Counted from the stretch's first letter, positions 1-8,635 are shown. The stretch is 64,000 nucleotides of DNA from Synergistaceae bacterium (GCA_016756725.1 JAESII010000010.1:62001-126000); one strand, 5' to 3'. Program-made: numbers and translations. Notes: a model not told the origin generated them from the sequence alone.

Positions 1-192
1 GAAATGGTGGGCAAGAGCCTGATGGATCTCAATTTCCGCAACGAGTACAACGCCGTTGTCCTCCTCGTCGACAGGCAGGGGGAACAGTTCATTCCCAGGG
101 CCGACACGATTATCGAGGCGACGGATCAACTTTTCATCTCCGGCAGAAGCGATGAGATCAACGAATGGATCAACAGCTTCAAGGAAAACTAA
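1..192 (+). CDS. TrkA-C (RCK_C) domain potassium channel/transport protein, C-terminal fragment
   Basis: Only the last 63 codons are inside the window; the reading frame is open from base 1, so the start lies upstream. The visible part has the fold pattern of a TrkA-C/RCK_C ligand-binding domain: a short helix, then beta strands around VVLLVDRQGE and the phrase ADTIIEATDQLFISG, which is typical of the last strands of TrkA/KtrA or ion-channel regulatory subunits. Such domains sit in the cytoplasm and gate K+ uptake or antiport. The stop is 12 bases before pheS, so the two may be co-transcribed. Whether it is a stand-alone TrkA/KtrA or the tail of a channel cannot be told from this fragment. 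Confidence 0.7.
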   Translation, partial: EMVGKSLMDLNFRNEYNAVVLLVDRQGEQFIPRADTIIEATDQLFISGRSDEINEWINSFKEN

Positions 193-204
193 GGAGGCAG
201 ACCG

Positions 205-1248
205 ATGAGCGATCATCGTCAGGACGTTCAGCAGATGCGAGAGGCCTTTGCTGTTGCGCTGGCCGAGGCGGATGGAAGCGACCAGCTTGAGGCGTTGCGG
301 GTCCGTTTTCTCGGGAAGAAAGGGGAGCTGACGTCAGCTCTCAAATCGCTGGGCAGGCTTCCTGCCGAGGAGCGGCCAGAGGCCGGAGCCGCTTGGAACG
401 CCCTCCGCGGCGAGATCGAAAGGGCTCTGGAGTCAGCCAAAAGCCGATTCCGGCTCCTTGAGGCCGAGGCAGAGGAGCACCGCCAGAGCGTCGATGTGAC
501 TCAGCCCGGCTGCGGGCGTCCCTACGGCGCCTTCCATCCCGTCGTGCAGGTCATGCACGATGTCGTCGACATCTTTGTCGGCCTCGGCTTCTCCGTCGCT
601 TCCGGCCCGGAGATCGAAGACGACTTCCACAACTTCGAGGCCCTCAACATCCCCCCTCATCATCCGGCCCGGGACATGCAGGACACCTTCTACCTGGAAA
701 GGAAGGGGCTGCTGCTGCGGACCCACACTTCCCCGGTTCAGGTCCGGTCCATGCTGCGTCACGGGGCCCCCCTGAGGGTCGTCTGCCCCGGCAAGGTCTA
801 CCGCAGGGACAGCGACCCGACTCATTCGCCCATGTTCCATCAGCTCGAGGGGCTTCTCGTCGATGAGGACGTCTCCGTGGCCGACATCAAGGGCTGCCTG
901 GAGGTCTTCGTCAACGAGATTTTCGGGCGCCCCCTGAAGGCGCGCTATCGTTCGAGCTTCTTTCCCTTCACCGAGCCGTCGATGGAGATGGACGTCGAGT
1001 GCGTCGCCTGTTCCGGCAGGGATTCCAGCTGTCGCATCTGCAAGGGAACGGGCTGGCTTGAGATCATGGGACTCGGCATGGTTCACCCCAACGTGCTTCG
1101 CAGCGGCCGCATCGACCCTGAACGGTACAACGGCTTTGCCTGGGGGATGGGGCTGGACAGGATCGCCATGCTCAAATACGGTCTCAACGACCTGCGCGTC
1201 CTCTTCCAGGGGGATGCCGCCTTTCTCTCGTCGGGAGGTGTGCTCTGA
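205..1248 (+). CDS. pheS: Phenylalanine--tRNA ligase alpha subunit
   Basis: Charges tRNA-Phe with phenylalanine as part of the alpha2beta2 enzyme with pheT. The 347-residue length is normal for bacterial PheS. The N-terminal ~90 residues are the coiled-coil tRNA-binding arm. The class II catalytic core follows, with motif 2 around FRVVCPGKVYRRD-type sequence and motif 3 GMGLDR at about residues 314-319. The ATG start has an AAGGAGG ribosome site 8 bases upstream. The stop overlaps the pheT start by one base (TGATG), the usual translational coupling of the two subunits. Confidence 0.97.
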   Translation: MSDHRQDVQQMREAFAVALAEADGSDQLEALRVRFLGKKGELTSALKSLGRLPAEERPEAGAAWNALRGEIERALESAKSRFRLLEAEAEEHRQSVDVTQPGCGRPYGAFHPVVQVMHDVVDIFVGLGFSVASGPEIEDDFHNFEALNIPPHHPARDMQDTFYLERKGLLLRTHTSPVQVRSMLRHGAPLRVVCPGKVYRRDSDPTHSPMFHQLEGLLVDEDVSVADIKGCLEVFVNEIFGRPLKARYRSSFFPFTEPSMEMDVECVACSGRDSSCRICKGTGWLEIMGLGMVHPNVLRSGRIDPERYNGFAWGMGLDRIAMLKYGLNDLRVLFQGDAAFLSSGGVL

Positions 1249-3647
1249 TGCTTCTGTCCCTTCGCTGGCTCCGTGAGCTGATCGATCTTCCCCTCGACGG
1301 CAGCACTCTGGCTGACCGTCTCACCTTTACGGGCACGGAGGTTGAGGGCATCGGCCGCCCCTGCGAAAAGCTCAAAGGGATCGTCATCGCCCGCGTCACC
1401 TCCTTGGAGACCCATCCGTCGCGGAGCGATCTCTTGCTGGCCCATCTCGACAGGGGGGGGCGGAAAGCCCTCTGTGTGACGGCCGCCCGCAATCTGAGCG
1501 AGAACGATCTCGTCTGCTATGCCCCTCCCGGTGCGACTCTGGCGGACGGAACCGTTCTCGGCGAACGGGAGTTCGCCGGCGTCGTCAGCCAGGGGATGGT
1601 CCTTTCGGCTGAAGAGCTGGGCCTGCCCTCCGTCGAGACGGAAGTGGGCATTCTCGTCCTGCCCGAGGGGCACGAGCCAGGAGTCGACGCCGTTACCTCA
1701 CTCGGGCTGGACGACGAGATCTTCGAGCTCTCCATAACCCCCAACAGGGGGGATCTCCTTTCCGTCCTCGGTGTGGCCCGTGAGGTGCAGGCCCTTGTCC
1801 CGGGGAGCCAGATTCGGGAGTTTGAGGTTGACCTGCCCCGGGACGAGGCCGTCTGGCCCGTCGGTTTCAAGGGAATCACCATAGCTGACGCGGGCTGTCC
1901 CCTCTACGGACTGGGATTCATCGATGACATAACCGTCGCGCCGTCGCCTCTCGATGCCCGGATCCGACTGGCCCTCCTCGGCCAGAGACCGATCAGCAAC
2001 ATCGTCGACGCCACGAATCTGACCATGCTCTTTTTGGGGCAGCCCCTTCACGCCTTCGACTTCGACCGTCTACCGGAGCCGGAGATCACCGTCCGCGGGG
2101 CCCGTCAGGGGGAGATGATCCGGACCCTGGACGGGAAGGACCGCCTTTTGGAGGAAGGCGATCTTCTCATCACCAGCGGCGGCAGGCCCGTCGGCATGGC
2201 TGGCGTCATGGGCGGAGAAAACAGCGAAGTCCACGAAGGAACCGTCCGTGTTCTTATGGAGGCGGCCTGGTTCGATCCCGTCCGGGTGAGCCGCACGTCG
2301 CGGCGTCTCGGCATCGCCTCCGAGGCGGCCTATCGTTTTGCCCGTGTCGTTGACCCTGCCCGATGCCTCGTCTCCCTCAACTACGTCCACTCTCTCCTGG
2401 CCGGCTGGGGAGCGGGCCGGCCTGAGGCCAGAATCCAGGTCAGCCGCCAACGGGAGTGGGATCTGCATGAGGTGACGCTGACACGCAAGAAGCTTGAACG
2501 TTATCTTCTCTGGGATGACCTGACCGAGGCCGAGACGATTCTCTACCGCCTGGGATTCCAGGCTCAGTCAAGGCAGGAGGACCGCCTTTCCTTCATCGTT
2601 CCCAGCTACCGCCCTGACGTCAGGATCGAGGAGGATCTCATCGAGGAAGTTGCCCGCATCCGAGGATACGACGATGAGATCATCCCCTCCCGCCTGCCCG
2701 GTCGTCCCAAAGACAGGGGCGACATCGGGGCCACCTTCCGCCTCTGGCGCAAGCTGCGCGAGGCGGCCATGGCCCGCGGCTACATGGAGAGCGTTCAGTA
2801 CAGCTTCATCTCCCCCGAGTCGATCGAGGCCATCGGCCTCGGGGAAGACAGCGAGGAGAGACTCCTTCTGGCCAATCCCCTCAGCCGGGAGCAGTCTGTC
2901 CTGCGGCCTCTTCTGTTGCCGGGTTTCATCGAGGCCCTTCAGGCTAACCTCAGAAAGGGCTGGCGCCAGGCACTGCGCCTTTTCGAGTGCGGCGACAGCT
3001 ACGGGGGAGGCGACGGCTTGGAACTCTTCCGGGAAAAGAGGCGTTTCGGCGCGATCGTCTTCGTCGGCAAGGAGAGACAGGTCCTTTATGGGACAAGGCG
3101 TCGGGAGGACTTTTTCTCCGTCAAGGCCGATGTCGATGCTCTTTTCCGGGCCTGCCGCGTCCGCCCCGACTATCGCCCGGGGAAGCTGCCCTTCGGCCAT
3201 GCCGGACAGACGGCCATGATCCATGTCGACGGGGAGGCCGTGGGTTTCCTGGCCCGCCTCAAGCCGATCCTGGAAAAGGAACTCGATCTGGGCGGAGCTC
3301 TCTACGCCTTCGAATTTGACCTGGACGTTCTCCTTGAGCGGGATCTGCCATCGTTTGCCACGGAGGTCCCCTTTCCGGCGGTATTGAGAGATGTCTCCTT
3401 TCTGGCTCCACGCAATGTCGCCGTTGCCGACGTGGAGGCCTTCATCAGAAGCCACGGCGGTGCTATGCTCGACAAGGTGGAACTTTTTGACGTTTATGAG
3501 GGCGACTCCCTGCCTGTGGGCTTTCGCAGCCTCGCCTTCAGTCTCTCCTATCGCCACGCCGACCGCACCCTCGTCGATGCCGAAGTCGAAGCCGATCACC
3601 AGGTCCTCCGCGAGGCCCTGGAGTCAGCCGGTTACCGGTTGCGCTAG
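1248..3647 (+). CDS. pheT: Phenylalanine--tRNA ligase beta subunit
   Basis: Beta subunit of PheRS. It holds the editing domain and anticodon-recognition elements and completes the enzyme with PheS. At 799 residues it is the usual bacterial length. Domains in order: an N-terminal OB-fold tRNA-binding domain (about residues 40-150, with GIVIARVTSLETHPSRSD), the B3/B4 editing domain (about 200-380), the B5 domain (about 400-475), a catalytic-like core, and the FDX-ACB anticodon-binding domain in the last ~95 residues (VPFPAVLRDVSF onward). The start shares a base with the pheS stop. A 21-base gap separates it from the next gene. Confidence 0.97.
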   Translation: MLLSLRWLRELIDLPLDGSTLADRLTFTGTEVEGIGRPCEKLKGIVIARVTSLETHPSRSDLLLAHLDRGGRKALCVTAARNLSENDLVCYAPPGATLADGTVLGEREFAGVVSQGMVLSAEELGLPSVETEVGILVLPEGHEPGVDAVTSLGLDDEIFELSITPNRGDLLSVLGVAREVQALVPGSQIREFEVDLPRDEAVWPVGFKGITIADAGCPLYGLGFIDDITVAPSPLDARIRLALLGQRPISNIVDATNLTMLFLGQPLHAFDFDRLPEPEITVRGARQGEMIRTLDGKDRLLEEGDLLITSGGRPVGMAGVMGGENSEVHEGTVRVLMEAAWFDPVRVSRTSRRLGIASEAAYRFARVVDPARCLVSLNYVHSLLAGWGAGRPEARIQVSRQREWDLHEVTLTRKKLERYLLWDDLTEAETILYRLGFQAQSRQEDRLSFIVPSYRPDVRIEEDLIEEVARIRGYDDEIIPSRLPGRPKDRGDIGATFRLWRKLREAAMARGYMESVQYSFISPESIEAIGLGEDSEERLLLANPLSREQSVLRPLLLPGFIEALQANLRKGWRQALRLFECGDSYGGGDGLELFREKRRFGAIVFVGKERQVLYGTRRREDFFSVKADVDALFRACRVRPDYRPGKLPFGHAGQTAMIHVDGEAVGFLARLKPILEKELDLGGALYAFEFDLDVLLERDLPSFATEVPFPAVLRDVSFLAPRNVAVADVEAFIRSHGGAMLDKVELFDVYEGDSLPVGFRSLAFSLSYRHADRTLVDAEVEADHQVLREALESAGYRLR

Positions 3648-3668
3648 TCCCCCAAAGGAGGTCATCCG

Positions 3669-3986
3669 ATGCTTGAGCGCCTGGAACAGTTCGAGAAGAT
3701 TTTGGATAAGGTGGCCGAAAGGGTCCAGCACCTCGAGGTGGAAAGAGGGGAGTTGGCGGAACAGCTCAAAGAGACCCGGCGTTCTCTTCAGGAGAAGGAT
3801 CTGGAGCTGATCCGCATCCGCAAGGAAAATCAGCGCATCGTGGAACAGTCGGAACGGGAACGGATGGCGCTCCAGAAAGAGAGGGACCAGATGGAGCAGC
3901 GCATGAACAGCCTTGCCCAGAAACTGGACAAGCTCTACGGTGCCGGAAGCACACCGAACAACGGCGGGGCGGCCGCCCCGAGGTGA
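3669..3986 (+). CDS. Small coiled-coil protein, ZapB-like
   Basis: A 105-residue protein that is almost entirely charged heptad-repeat coiled coil from residue 5 to about 90, then a short glycine/alanine tail. It has no signal peptide and no membrane segment. Size and composition resemble ZapB-type division accessory proteins, and the next gene encodes a ZapA-like protein, so a role at the division ring is plausible. This rests on context and coiled-coil character, not on a diagnostic motif. The start has AAAGGAGG upstream. Its stop overlaps the next start in a GTGA arrangement. Confidence 0.7.
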   Translation: MLERLEQFEKILDKVAERVQHLEVERGELAEQLKETRRSLQEKDLELIRIRKENQRIVEQSERERMALQKERDQMEQRMNSLAQKLDKLYGAGSTPNNGGAAAPR

Positions 3987-4234
3987 CGGAAGTGACCGGC
4001 GCTGAAATGCGCCGCGTCCGGCTCCGGGTAGGGAAGAAGAGCTACCCCATCAGGACGGCCCTGACCGATGAGGAGTTGGACCGGCTCATGAAGCCCCTCA
4101 ACGTCGTCATTGAAGAGAGCAGCGGCGGTCGCATGGGCCAGGAGGAGCGCCTCCTCCTGGCTCTGCTTCGCTATGCCTGGCAACTTGAGACGATCCGCCT
4201 GAGGCTGGAGGAAATGGCGGAGGAGCCATCGTGA
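3983..4234 (+). CDS. ZapA-like cell division protein
   Basis: An 83-residue cytoplasmic protein. The N-terminal half (RRVRLRVGKKSYPIRTALTDEE) matches the beta-hairpin start of ZapA, which normally reads as an I/V-x-I-x-G-x-x-Y pattern, and the C-terminal half is a predicted helix (LLLALLRYAWQLETIRLRLEEM). ZapA tetramers cross-link FtsZ filaments at the division site. The GTG start overlaps the previous stop, and its own stop overlaps the following GTG start, so this is a coupled trio with the coiled-coil gene and the CvpA-like gene. The family call is moderate because the protein is short. Confidence 0.65.
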   Translation: MTEVTGAEMRRVRLRVGKKSYPIRTALTDEELDRLMKPLNVVIEESSGGRMGQEERLLLALLRYAWQLETIRLRLEEMAEEPS

Positions 4235-4782
4235 ACGGTGGCTCCGTCATCGACGTCGCCTTCCTTTTCCTGACGGCCGCCCTGGCCCTGCGCGGTCTCT
4301 TCCGCGGCTTTTCGGGAGAAGTGCTCTCGTTGGCGGGGACCGTCGGCGGCCTCTACATGGCCTTCGCCTATGCGCCTTCGACCGGTTCCTTTCTGGAGAG
4401 CTCTTTCGGCTTTTCCTCCGGTTGGGCCTACGGCGTGGCTCTTGTTGCCCTCTTCGTCGCCGTCAACCTGGTGACGGCAGCCTTGGCGCGTTTGGTCAGT
4501 GCCTTTCTCAAGGTTGCCCGCCTCTCCCTCCTGGACCGCCTCTTCGGTCTCGTCGCAGGGGGAGCCAAGGCCTTTCTCCTCCTCCTTCTTGTCTATGGAG
4601 CCTTCCTCCTGGCTGGTCCCCTCGTCCCTTTGCCGTGGTTCGAGGAAAGCCGTTCTCTCCATTTGGCAAAGCTTGTCTGGCCCAGGCTTGTCCCCTATCT
4701 TGACGAGACCTTCCTTTTCGAAGGGGCTTCCTCCCCTCATCGGATGATCTTCGAGGTGCCTCCGGCTGATGAAGCTCTCTAA
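4231..4782 (+). CDS. CvpA family membrane protein
   Basis: A 183-residue integral membrane protein with about four hydrophobic segments. The N-terminal pattern VIDVAFLFLTAALALRGLFR followed by GFSGEVLSLAG is the CvpA/colicin V production family signature. CvpA is needed for colicin V export in E. coli; its general role is unclear and may concern envelope homeostasis. The GTG start overlaps the zapA-like stop by four bases. The 3' end overlaps mutS2 by 14 bases. The zapA-cvpA-mutS2 order recurs in many bacteria, which supports the calls for this small cluster. Confidence 0.85.
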   Translation: MNGGSVIDVAFLFLTAALALRGLFRGFSGEVLSLAGTVGGLYMAFAYAPSTGSFLESSFGFSSGWAYGVALVALFVAVNLVTAALARLVSAFLKVARLSLLDRLFGLVAGGAKAFLLLLLVYGAFLLAGPLVPLPWFEESRSLHLAKLVWPRLVPYLDETFLFEGASSPHRMIFEVPPADEAL

Positions 4783-7126
4783 ATCCCTTCGTTCTCTCCT
4801 GGAGCTTGACCGTGTCTTCGACCTTTTCGCCACTCGCTGCCGCAGCGACCTGGGGCTCCTAGCTCTGCTGCGTCTGGAACCTGCTTCCGATCTGGATCGA
4901 CTCCGGGCGCGGCAGGAGCTGCTGCGAAGCTTTCTCGACTATCGCGACCGCAAGGGCGACCTCCCTTGGACTGACGGCCTGACGACGATCGGTGAACTTC
5001 TCGAAGAGGCCAAGTCCTCGGTCCTGCTCGCCGGCGAGGAACTGCTTCTGATCCGGAACCTCCTTTTCTTGGCGACCCGCATCCGCGGAAGCCTGAGTGA
5101 GGAGAAGGAGGCTTTTCCCCAGCTGTGGCGCTTTTCCCGGAAAATCAGGGAATTCGACGAGGAGCTGCAGGCCCTTTCCGTTCTCACCGATGACGGAAAG
5201 CTCTATGACAGTGCTTCGACGGCCCTCTCCAGAATACGCCGCTCTCTCGACCAGGTTCGGGGACGGATCCGCCGGGAAGGGCAAGCCCTGCTCAACAACC
5301 CTTCGGTGCAGGGCATGCTTCAGGATCGGCTCCTCGCCCTTCGCAACGGCCGTTTCGTCGTCCTCGTGAAGCAGGAGCATATCGGTTCCTTCCCGGGAAT
5401 CGTCATCGATCGCTCCGTTTCGGGTAACAGCCTCTACATGGAGCCCACTAGTCTTGTCCCTCTGAACAACGCCCAGGTGACGCTCCTCCAGGAGGAGCGG
5501 GACGAGGAGCGGCGCATCCTCCAGGAGCTGACGGAAGCCCTTCTCCGACGGGAGGGAGCCCTCCTCGATGCCGAGGCCGCTCTCGGCTGGTTCGACATGG
5601 CCCACGGCGCCGGGGAGATCATGAGCCGCCACCGCTGGTCCCTGCCGGAGCTCGCATCAAAACCCTTCTTTGACCTCAAGGTTCTTCGTCATCCTCTTCT
5701 CGGGCCTCAGGCCGTACCCATTGACATCCAGTGCGGCCGACGGTTTCGCCAGCTTGTCGTGACGGGACCGAACACGGGAGGCAAGACGGTGGCCCTCAAG
5801 ACGGCCGGCGTTGCCGTTGCCCTGGCCTGGTACGGCTTCCCCCTGCCCGCTTCGGAAGGATCCGTCGTCGGCGACATTGCGTCGATCGTTGCCGATATCG
5901 GCGACGAACAGAGCATTGAACAAAATCTTTCCACCTTCAGCGCCCATCTCAAAAAGATCATCGCCATTCTCGACGAGGCCGACGAGAAGACCCTGGTCCT
6001 CCTTGACGAGCTCGGCGCGGGTACGGACCCGCAGGAGGGAGCGGCCCTGGGCATTGCCATTCTGGAGGAGCTCCTGGAAAGGAAGAGCCTTGTCCTCGCC
6101 ACCACGCACCACAATCCCATCAAACGCTACGCCCTCACCGCAGGGGGGATCGAGACGGCCAGCGTCGAATTTGACCCCGATTCCCTCTCGCCGACCTATC
6201 GGCTCCTCATGGGCATTCCTGGTCGAAGCAACGCCCTTCTCATCGCCTCTCGCCTGGGTCTGCCCCGGACCGTCGTCGATCGGGCCCGGAGGGCTCTCAG
6301 CGAAGAGGGAAATGCCATGGAGGATCTCATCGGGCGTCTTCAGGACAAACAGGCCTATCTCGATCGTCTTGAAGGCGAACTCGCCAGGGAGAAAGGGGAG
6401 GCCTCCCGGCTAAAAGAAAGTCTCAAGGAAGAACTGTCCCGCCTTGAGACTCGCAGAGAAGGACTGATTGAAGAGGCTGACCGCAAAGCTGCTGCTATCC
6501 TTGACGATGCGGAACGGACGGCCCGCTCCCTGCTCAAGGATCTCCAGGGAGCTGCCGTTTCCGCCGCCCATCGGCAGATGGCTGTCGGGAAGCGCGATGT
6601 TGACCGCCTCCGCGTGGAGGCCGAAAGACGGAACTCTCACCGAAGGAAGGCAAAGGTGCCTGCCGACGTGGCGCCTCTCAAGGTCGGTGACACCGTCTCC
6701 GTCACCGGATCGGCCCTGAAGGGGGTCATTGCCGAGATCCGAGGCGAGAAGGCTCAGGTCCAGGCCGGTTCTCTTCGCCTTGATGTCCCCCTCGATCAGC
6801 TTCATCTGGCTTCCGTCTCCCAGAAAGGTCTCTCTCCTCAGGGGGGGGTGAAGATCAACGTCTCCAGGCCTCAGGGAATACCCAGTTCTCTCATGGTCCG
6901 GGGAATGACCGTCGACGAGGCCCTCCCTCTCGTCGAGCGCTATCTGGATCAGGCCTATCGGGCCGGCTACTCGGAGGTGACTGTTATCCACGGCCGGGGA
7001 ACGGGCGTCCTGCGAAAGGCCGTTCGCGAGCTCTGCAAGGCGATCCCCTATGTCGAAGAGCAACGCCTCGGCGGCCCCGGTGAAGGCGGCTACGGCGTCA
7101 CCGTCGTCCGCTTCCGTCAGAAGTGA
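4769..7126 (+). CDS. mutS2: Endonuclease MutS2
   Basis: MutS2 is the MutS paralog that acts on recombination intermediates and collided ribosomes rather than mismatches. The 785-residue length is typical. It lacks the MutS mismatch-recognition domain. It has a core/clamp region (1-310), an ABC-type ATPase with Walker A GPNTGGKT at residues 333-340 and Walker B LVLLDELGAGTDP, a long coiled coil (about 510-610), and a C-terminal Smr nuclease domain (last ~80 residues) with HGRGTG. The ATG start lies inside the end of the cvpA-like gene. Confidence 0.96.
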   Translation: MKLSKSLRSLLELDRVFDLFATRCRSDLGLLALLRLEPASDLDRLRARQELLRSFLDYRDRKGDLPWTDGLTTIGELLEEAKSSVLLAGEELLLIRNLLFLATRIRGSLSEEKEAFPQLWRFSRKIREFDEELQALSVLTDDGKLYDSASTALSRIRRSLDQVRGRIRREGQALLNNPSVQGMLQDRLLALRNGRFVVLVKQEHIGSFPGIVIDRSVSGNSLYMEPTSLVPLNNAQVTLLQEERDEERRILQELTEALLRREGALLDAEAALGWFDMAHGAGEIMSRHRWSLPELASKPFFDLKVLRHPLLGPQAVPIDIQCGRRFRQLVVTGPNTGGKTVALKTAGVAVALAWYGFPLPASEGSVVGDIASIVADIGDEQSIEQNLSTFSAHLKKIIAILDEADEKTLVLLDELGAGTDPQEGAALGIAILEELLERKSLVLATTHHNPIKRYALTAGGIETASVEFDPDSLSPTYRLLMGIPGRSNALLIASRLGLPRTVVDRARRALSEEGNAMEDLIGRLQDKQAYLDRLEGELAREKGEASRLKESLKEELSRLETRREGLIEEADRKAAAILDDAERTARSLLKDLQGAAVSAAHRQMAVGKRDVDRLRVEAERRNSHRRKAKVPADVAPLKVGDTVSVTGSALKGVIAEIRGEKAQVQAGSLRLDVPLDQLHLASVSQKGLSPQGGVKINVSRPQGIPSSLMVRGMTVDEALPLVERYLDQAYRAGYSEVTVIHGRGTGVLRKAVRELCKAIPYVEEQRLGGPGEGGYGVTVVRFRQK

Positions 7127-7153
7127 TCCTTCCGTCCCTCCCGACTCCGTTCT

Positions 7154-7181
7154 TGACTTGTCCTCTCTCAAGGATGACCAT
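7154..7181 (+). promoter_or_regulatory. Weak candidate promoter for msrA
   Basis: TTGACT at 7153-7158, a 17-base spacer, then GACCAT at 7176-7181. The -35 is good but the -10 is poor, so msrA may instead rely on readthrough from mutS2. Confidence 0.3.
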
Positions 7182-7202
7182 AAGAGAAAGGAGGTGTTTT
7201 CC

Positions 7203-7913
7203 GTGGTCCGAGCTCTTGCCCTCGTTTCCCTAGTCGCCTTCGCCCTGATTGCGATGCGGCTTCAGCCCCTTGAGGCCAAAGAGGATTCCGGCCTCGCGAC
7301 GGCGGTCTTCGGCCTCGGTTGATTCTGGGGTCCCGACTCCCGGTTCGGGAGTCTTCCCGGCGTCGTCCGCACCGTCGTCGGATATGGAGGCGGCACGACG
7401 CCGGCGCCGACTTACGAGGACATTGGCGATCACACAGAAGTGATTCAGATCACCTATGACCCCCGGGTCCTTTCCTATGAATCTCTTCTTGACGTCTATT
7501 TCGAGGGTCGCCATTGGAAGAACCGGTCCTGGTCGACGCAGTATCGATCGGTCATTCTCCACGGTGGCTCGAGCCAGCATGACGCCGCGCAAAAGGCCAT
7601 CTCCCTCAGGGGGGCGGAAAAGACCGTTGCCTTGGAGTCCCTTCAGGCCTTCTTCCGAGCCGAGGCCTACCACCAGAAATACCGGCTCCGGATGGTAGCT
7701 CCTCTCGCACGGCGTCTTGCCGCTCTCTTCGAGGATGACGAAGCTTTTGTTGCGAGCACCCTGGCGGCCAGAATGAACGGCTATCTTGCCGGTTACGGCA
7801 CGAAAGAGGGGCTCGAAGAGGCCTGTCGCGAAGACGGACTCCCTCCTTCCGTGCTGGAGGAAGTACGGGACCTTCTTAGGCCTTTTGCAGCCCCGAAGGA
7901 CGGAGTGCCGTGA
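7203..7913 (+). CDS. msrA: Peptide-methionine (S)-S-oxide reductase MsrA, predicted selenoprotein (Sec at codon 40, TGA 7320-7322)
   Basis: Reduces methionine-S-sulfoxide. The frame runs from GTG 7203 (AAAGGAGG 8 bases upstream) to TGA 7911 with a single internal TGA at 7320-7322. The family active site GCFWG reads GLG-TGA-FWG here, so the TGA replaces precisely the nucleophilic cysteine. The rest is a good MsrA: FWGPDSRFGSLPGV, VGYGGG, TYEDIG, ITYDP and YHQKY. Residues 1-25 form a signal peptide or anchor, so the enzyme probably acts outside the cytoplasm. A GC-rich hairpin begins 12 bases after the TGA, as expected for a bacterial SECIS. The open frame after the TGA argues against decay. 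If no Sec machinery exists, it would be a broken gene. Confidence 0.87.
7327..7358 (+). promoter_or_regulatory. Candidate bacterial SECIS element in msrA
   Basis: Directly after the in-frame TGA there is a perfect 7-bp stem, GACTCCC (7335-7341) with GGGAGTC (7347-7353), closing the 5-base loop GGTTC. The stem is extended below an internal loop by GGG (7328-7330) with CCC (7356-7358). The apical loop starts 19 bases after the TGA and opens with GG. Both features fit the bacterial SECIS rule that SelB binds a loop G about 16-37 bases from the Sec codon. Confidence 0.65.
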
Positions 7914-8446
7914 AATCCCGATTCCGGTGGCTCCTCGTCCTCCTCGTCCTCTCCCTCCTTGCCGGCTCCCTCTGGGCGCTCCGTGACCGAGAGGAGAATC
8001 CAGCAGCTCCCTTGCCGGCGGAGAAGCCGCTTCCCGGCTATCCCCCTCTGCCGGAGGAGACCTCAAGGGGAAGTCTGTCAGAACGGGGTGGTCCTCCGAA
8101 AACGGAAGAGGGCCTGATGCCCGATCTTTCGGGACTGGCCCGCGGTTCAGGCAACCCCGATCCCCTTCTCTCCGGGGCGCCTGGTCCTTCCTCCTCGGCG
8201 TCGGAAGAGGAGTGGCAGATCACGATTCCGCCCTATCTTCGTAACATCGCCGATCAGCTGGAGGAACTGAAACAGGATCTGGAAGAGGGGACACTCAAGG
8301 CCGCCAAGAGCGGCCTTGAGGTCATTCCAGGAGTGACGGCCTCACCGGACAGGGCACGATGGTCTCTTTCCGGCGGCCAGACGAGAGTGGAAATCTCCAT
8401 CCCTGCGGAAGATCTCAAAATAGATCTCGGTGAAATTCTTCCCTGA
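7910..8446 (+). CDS. Exported or membrane-anchored protein of unknown function
   Basis: A 178-residue protein coupled to msrA: its GTG start overlaps the msrA stop in GTGA. Residues 5-24 are a hydrophobic segment (WLLVLLVLSLLAGSLWAL) that could be an uncleaved anchor or signal peptide. Residues 25-105 are rich in Pro, Gly, Ser and Glu and look disordered. The last ~70 residues look folded (ITIPPYLRNIADQLEELKQDLEEG onward, ending in beta strands). I recognise no family. Pairing with an exported MsrA suggests an envelope role, but that is only context. A perfect 11-bp hairpin lies within the coding region at 8294-8320. Confidence 0.75.
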   Translation: MKSRFRWLLVLLVLSLLAGSLWALRDREENPAAPLPAEKPLPGYPPLPEETSRGSLSERGGPPKTEEGLMPDLSGLARGSGNPDPLLSGAPGPSSSASEEEWQITIPPYLRNIADQLEELKQDLEEGTLKAAKSGLEVIPGVTASPDRARWSLSGGQTRVEISIPAEDLKIDLGEILP

Positions 8447-8457
8447 TCGCTCAATGC

Positions 8458-8487
8458 GCCCCCGCCTTCAGCGGGGGCTGTTTTTTT
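8458..8487 (+). terminator. Rho-independent terminator after the msrA operon
   Basis: Stem GCCCCCGC (8458-8465) with GCGGGGGC (8471-8478), loop CTTCA, followed by TG and seven T residues. A textbook intrinsic terminator that ends the msrA transcript. Confidence 0.93.
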
Positions 8488-8498
8488 GATTCGTGACA

Positions 8499-8527
8499 TT
8501 GATTTTTTATTTATTCAATGCTACTAT
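8499..8527 (+). promoter_or_regulatory. Sigma-70-type promoter for the 8636 gene
   Basis: TTGATT (8499-8504), a 17-base spacer, TACTAT (8522-8527), set in an unusually AT-rich patch. The predicted 5' leader is about 100 bases long. Confidence 0.6.
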
Positions 8528-8635
8528 ATATTGAAATTTAACGGTTGTAGGTGCCCGCAGAGGGAGCGGAATGAGGTCCTGTTGCCCGATTGTTCATCTA
8601 TTGTCGGAGGCAAAAATGTTTAAGGAGGGGTCGCG

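Noticed and set aside
7050-7322. A 90-residue ORF starting within mutS2 and ending at the msrA TGA
   Set aside because: It is the 5' part of msrA read with an artificial upstream extension; the real start is GTG 7203 and the TGA is the Sec codon.
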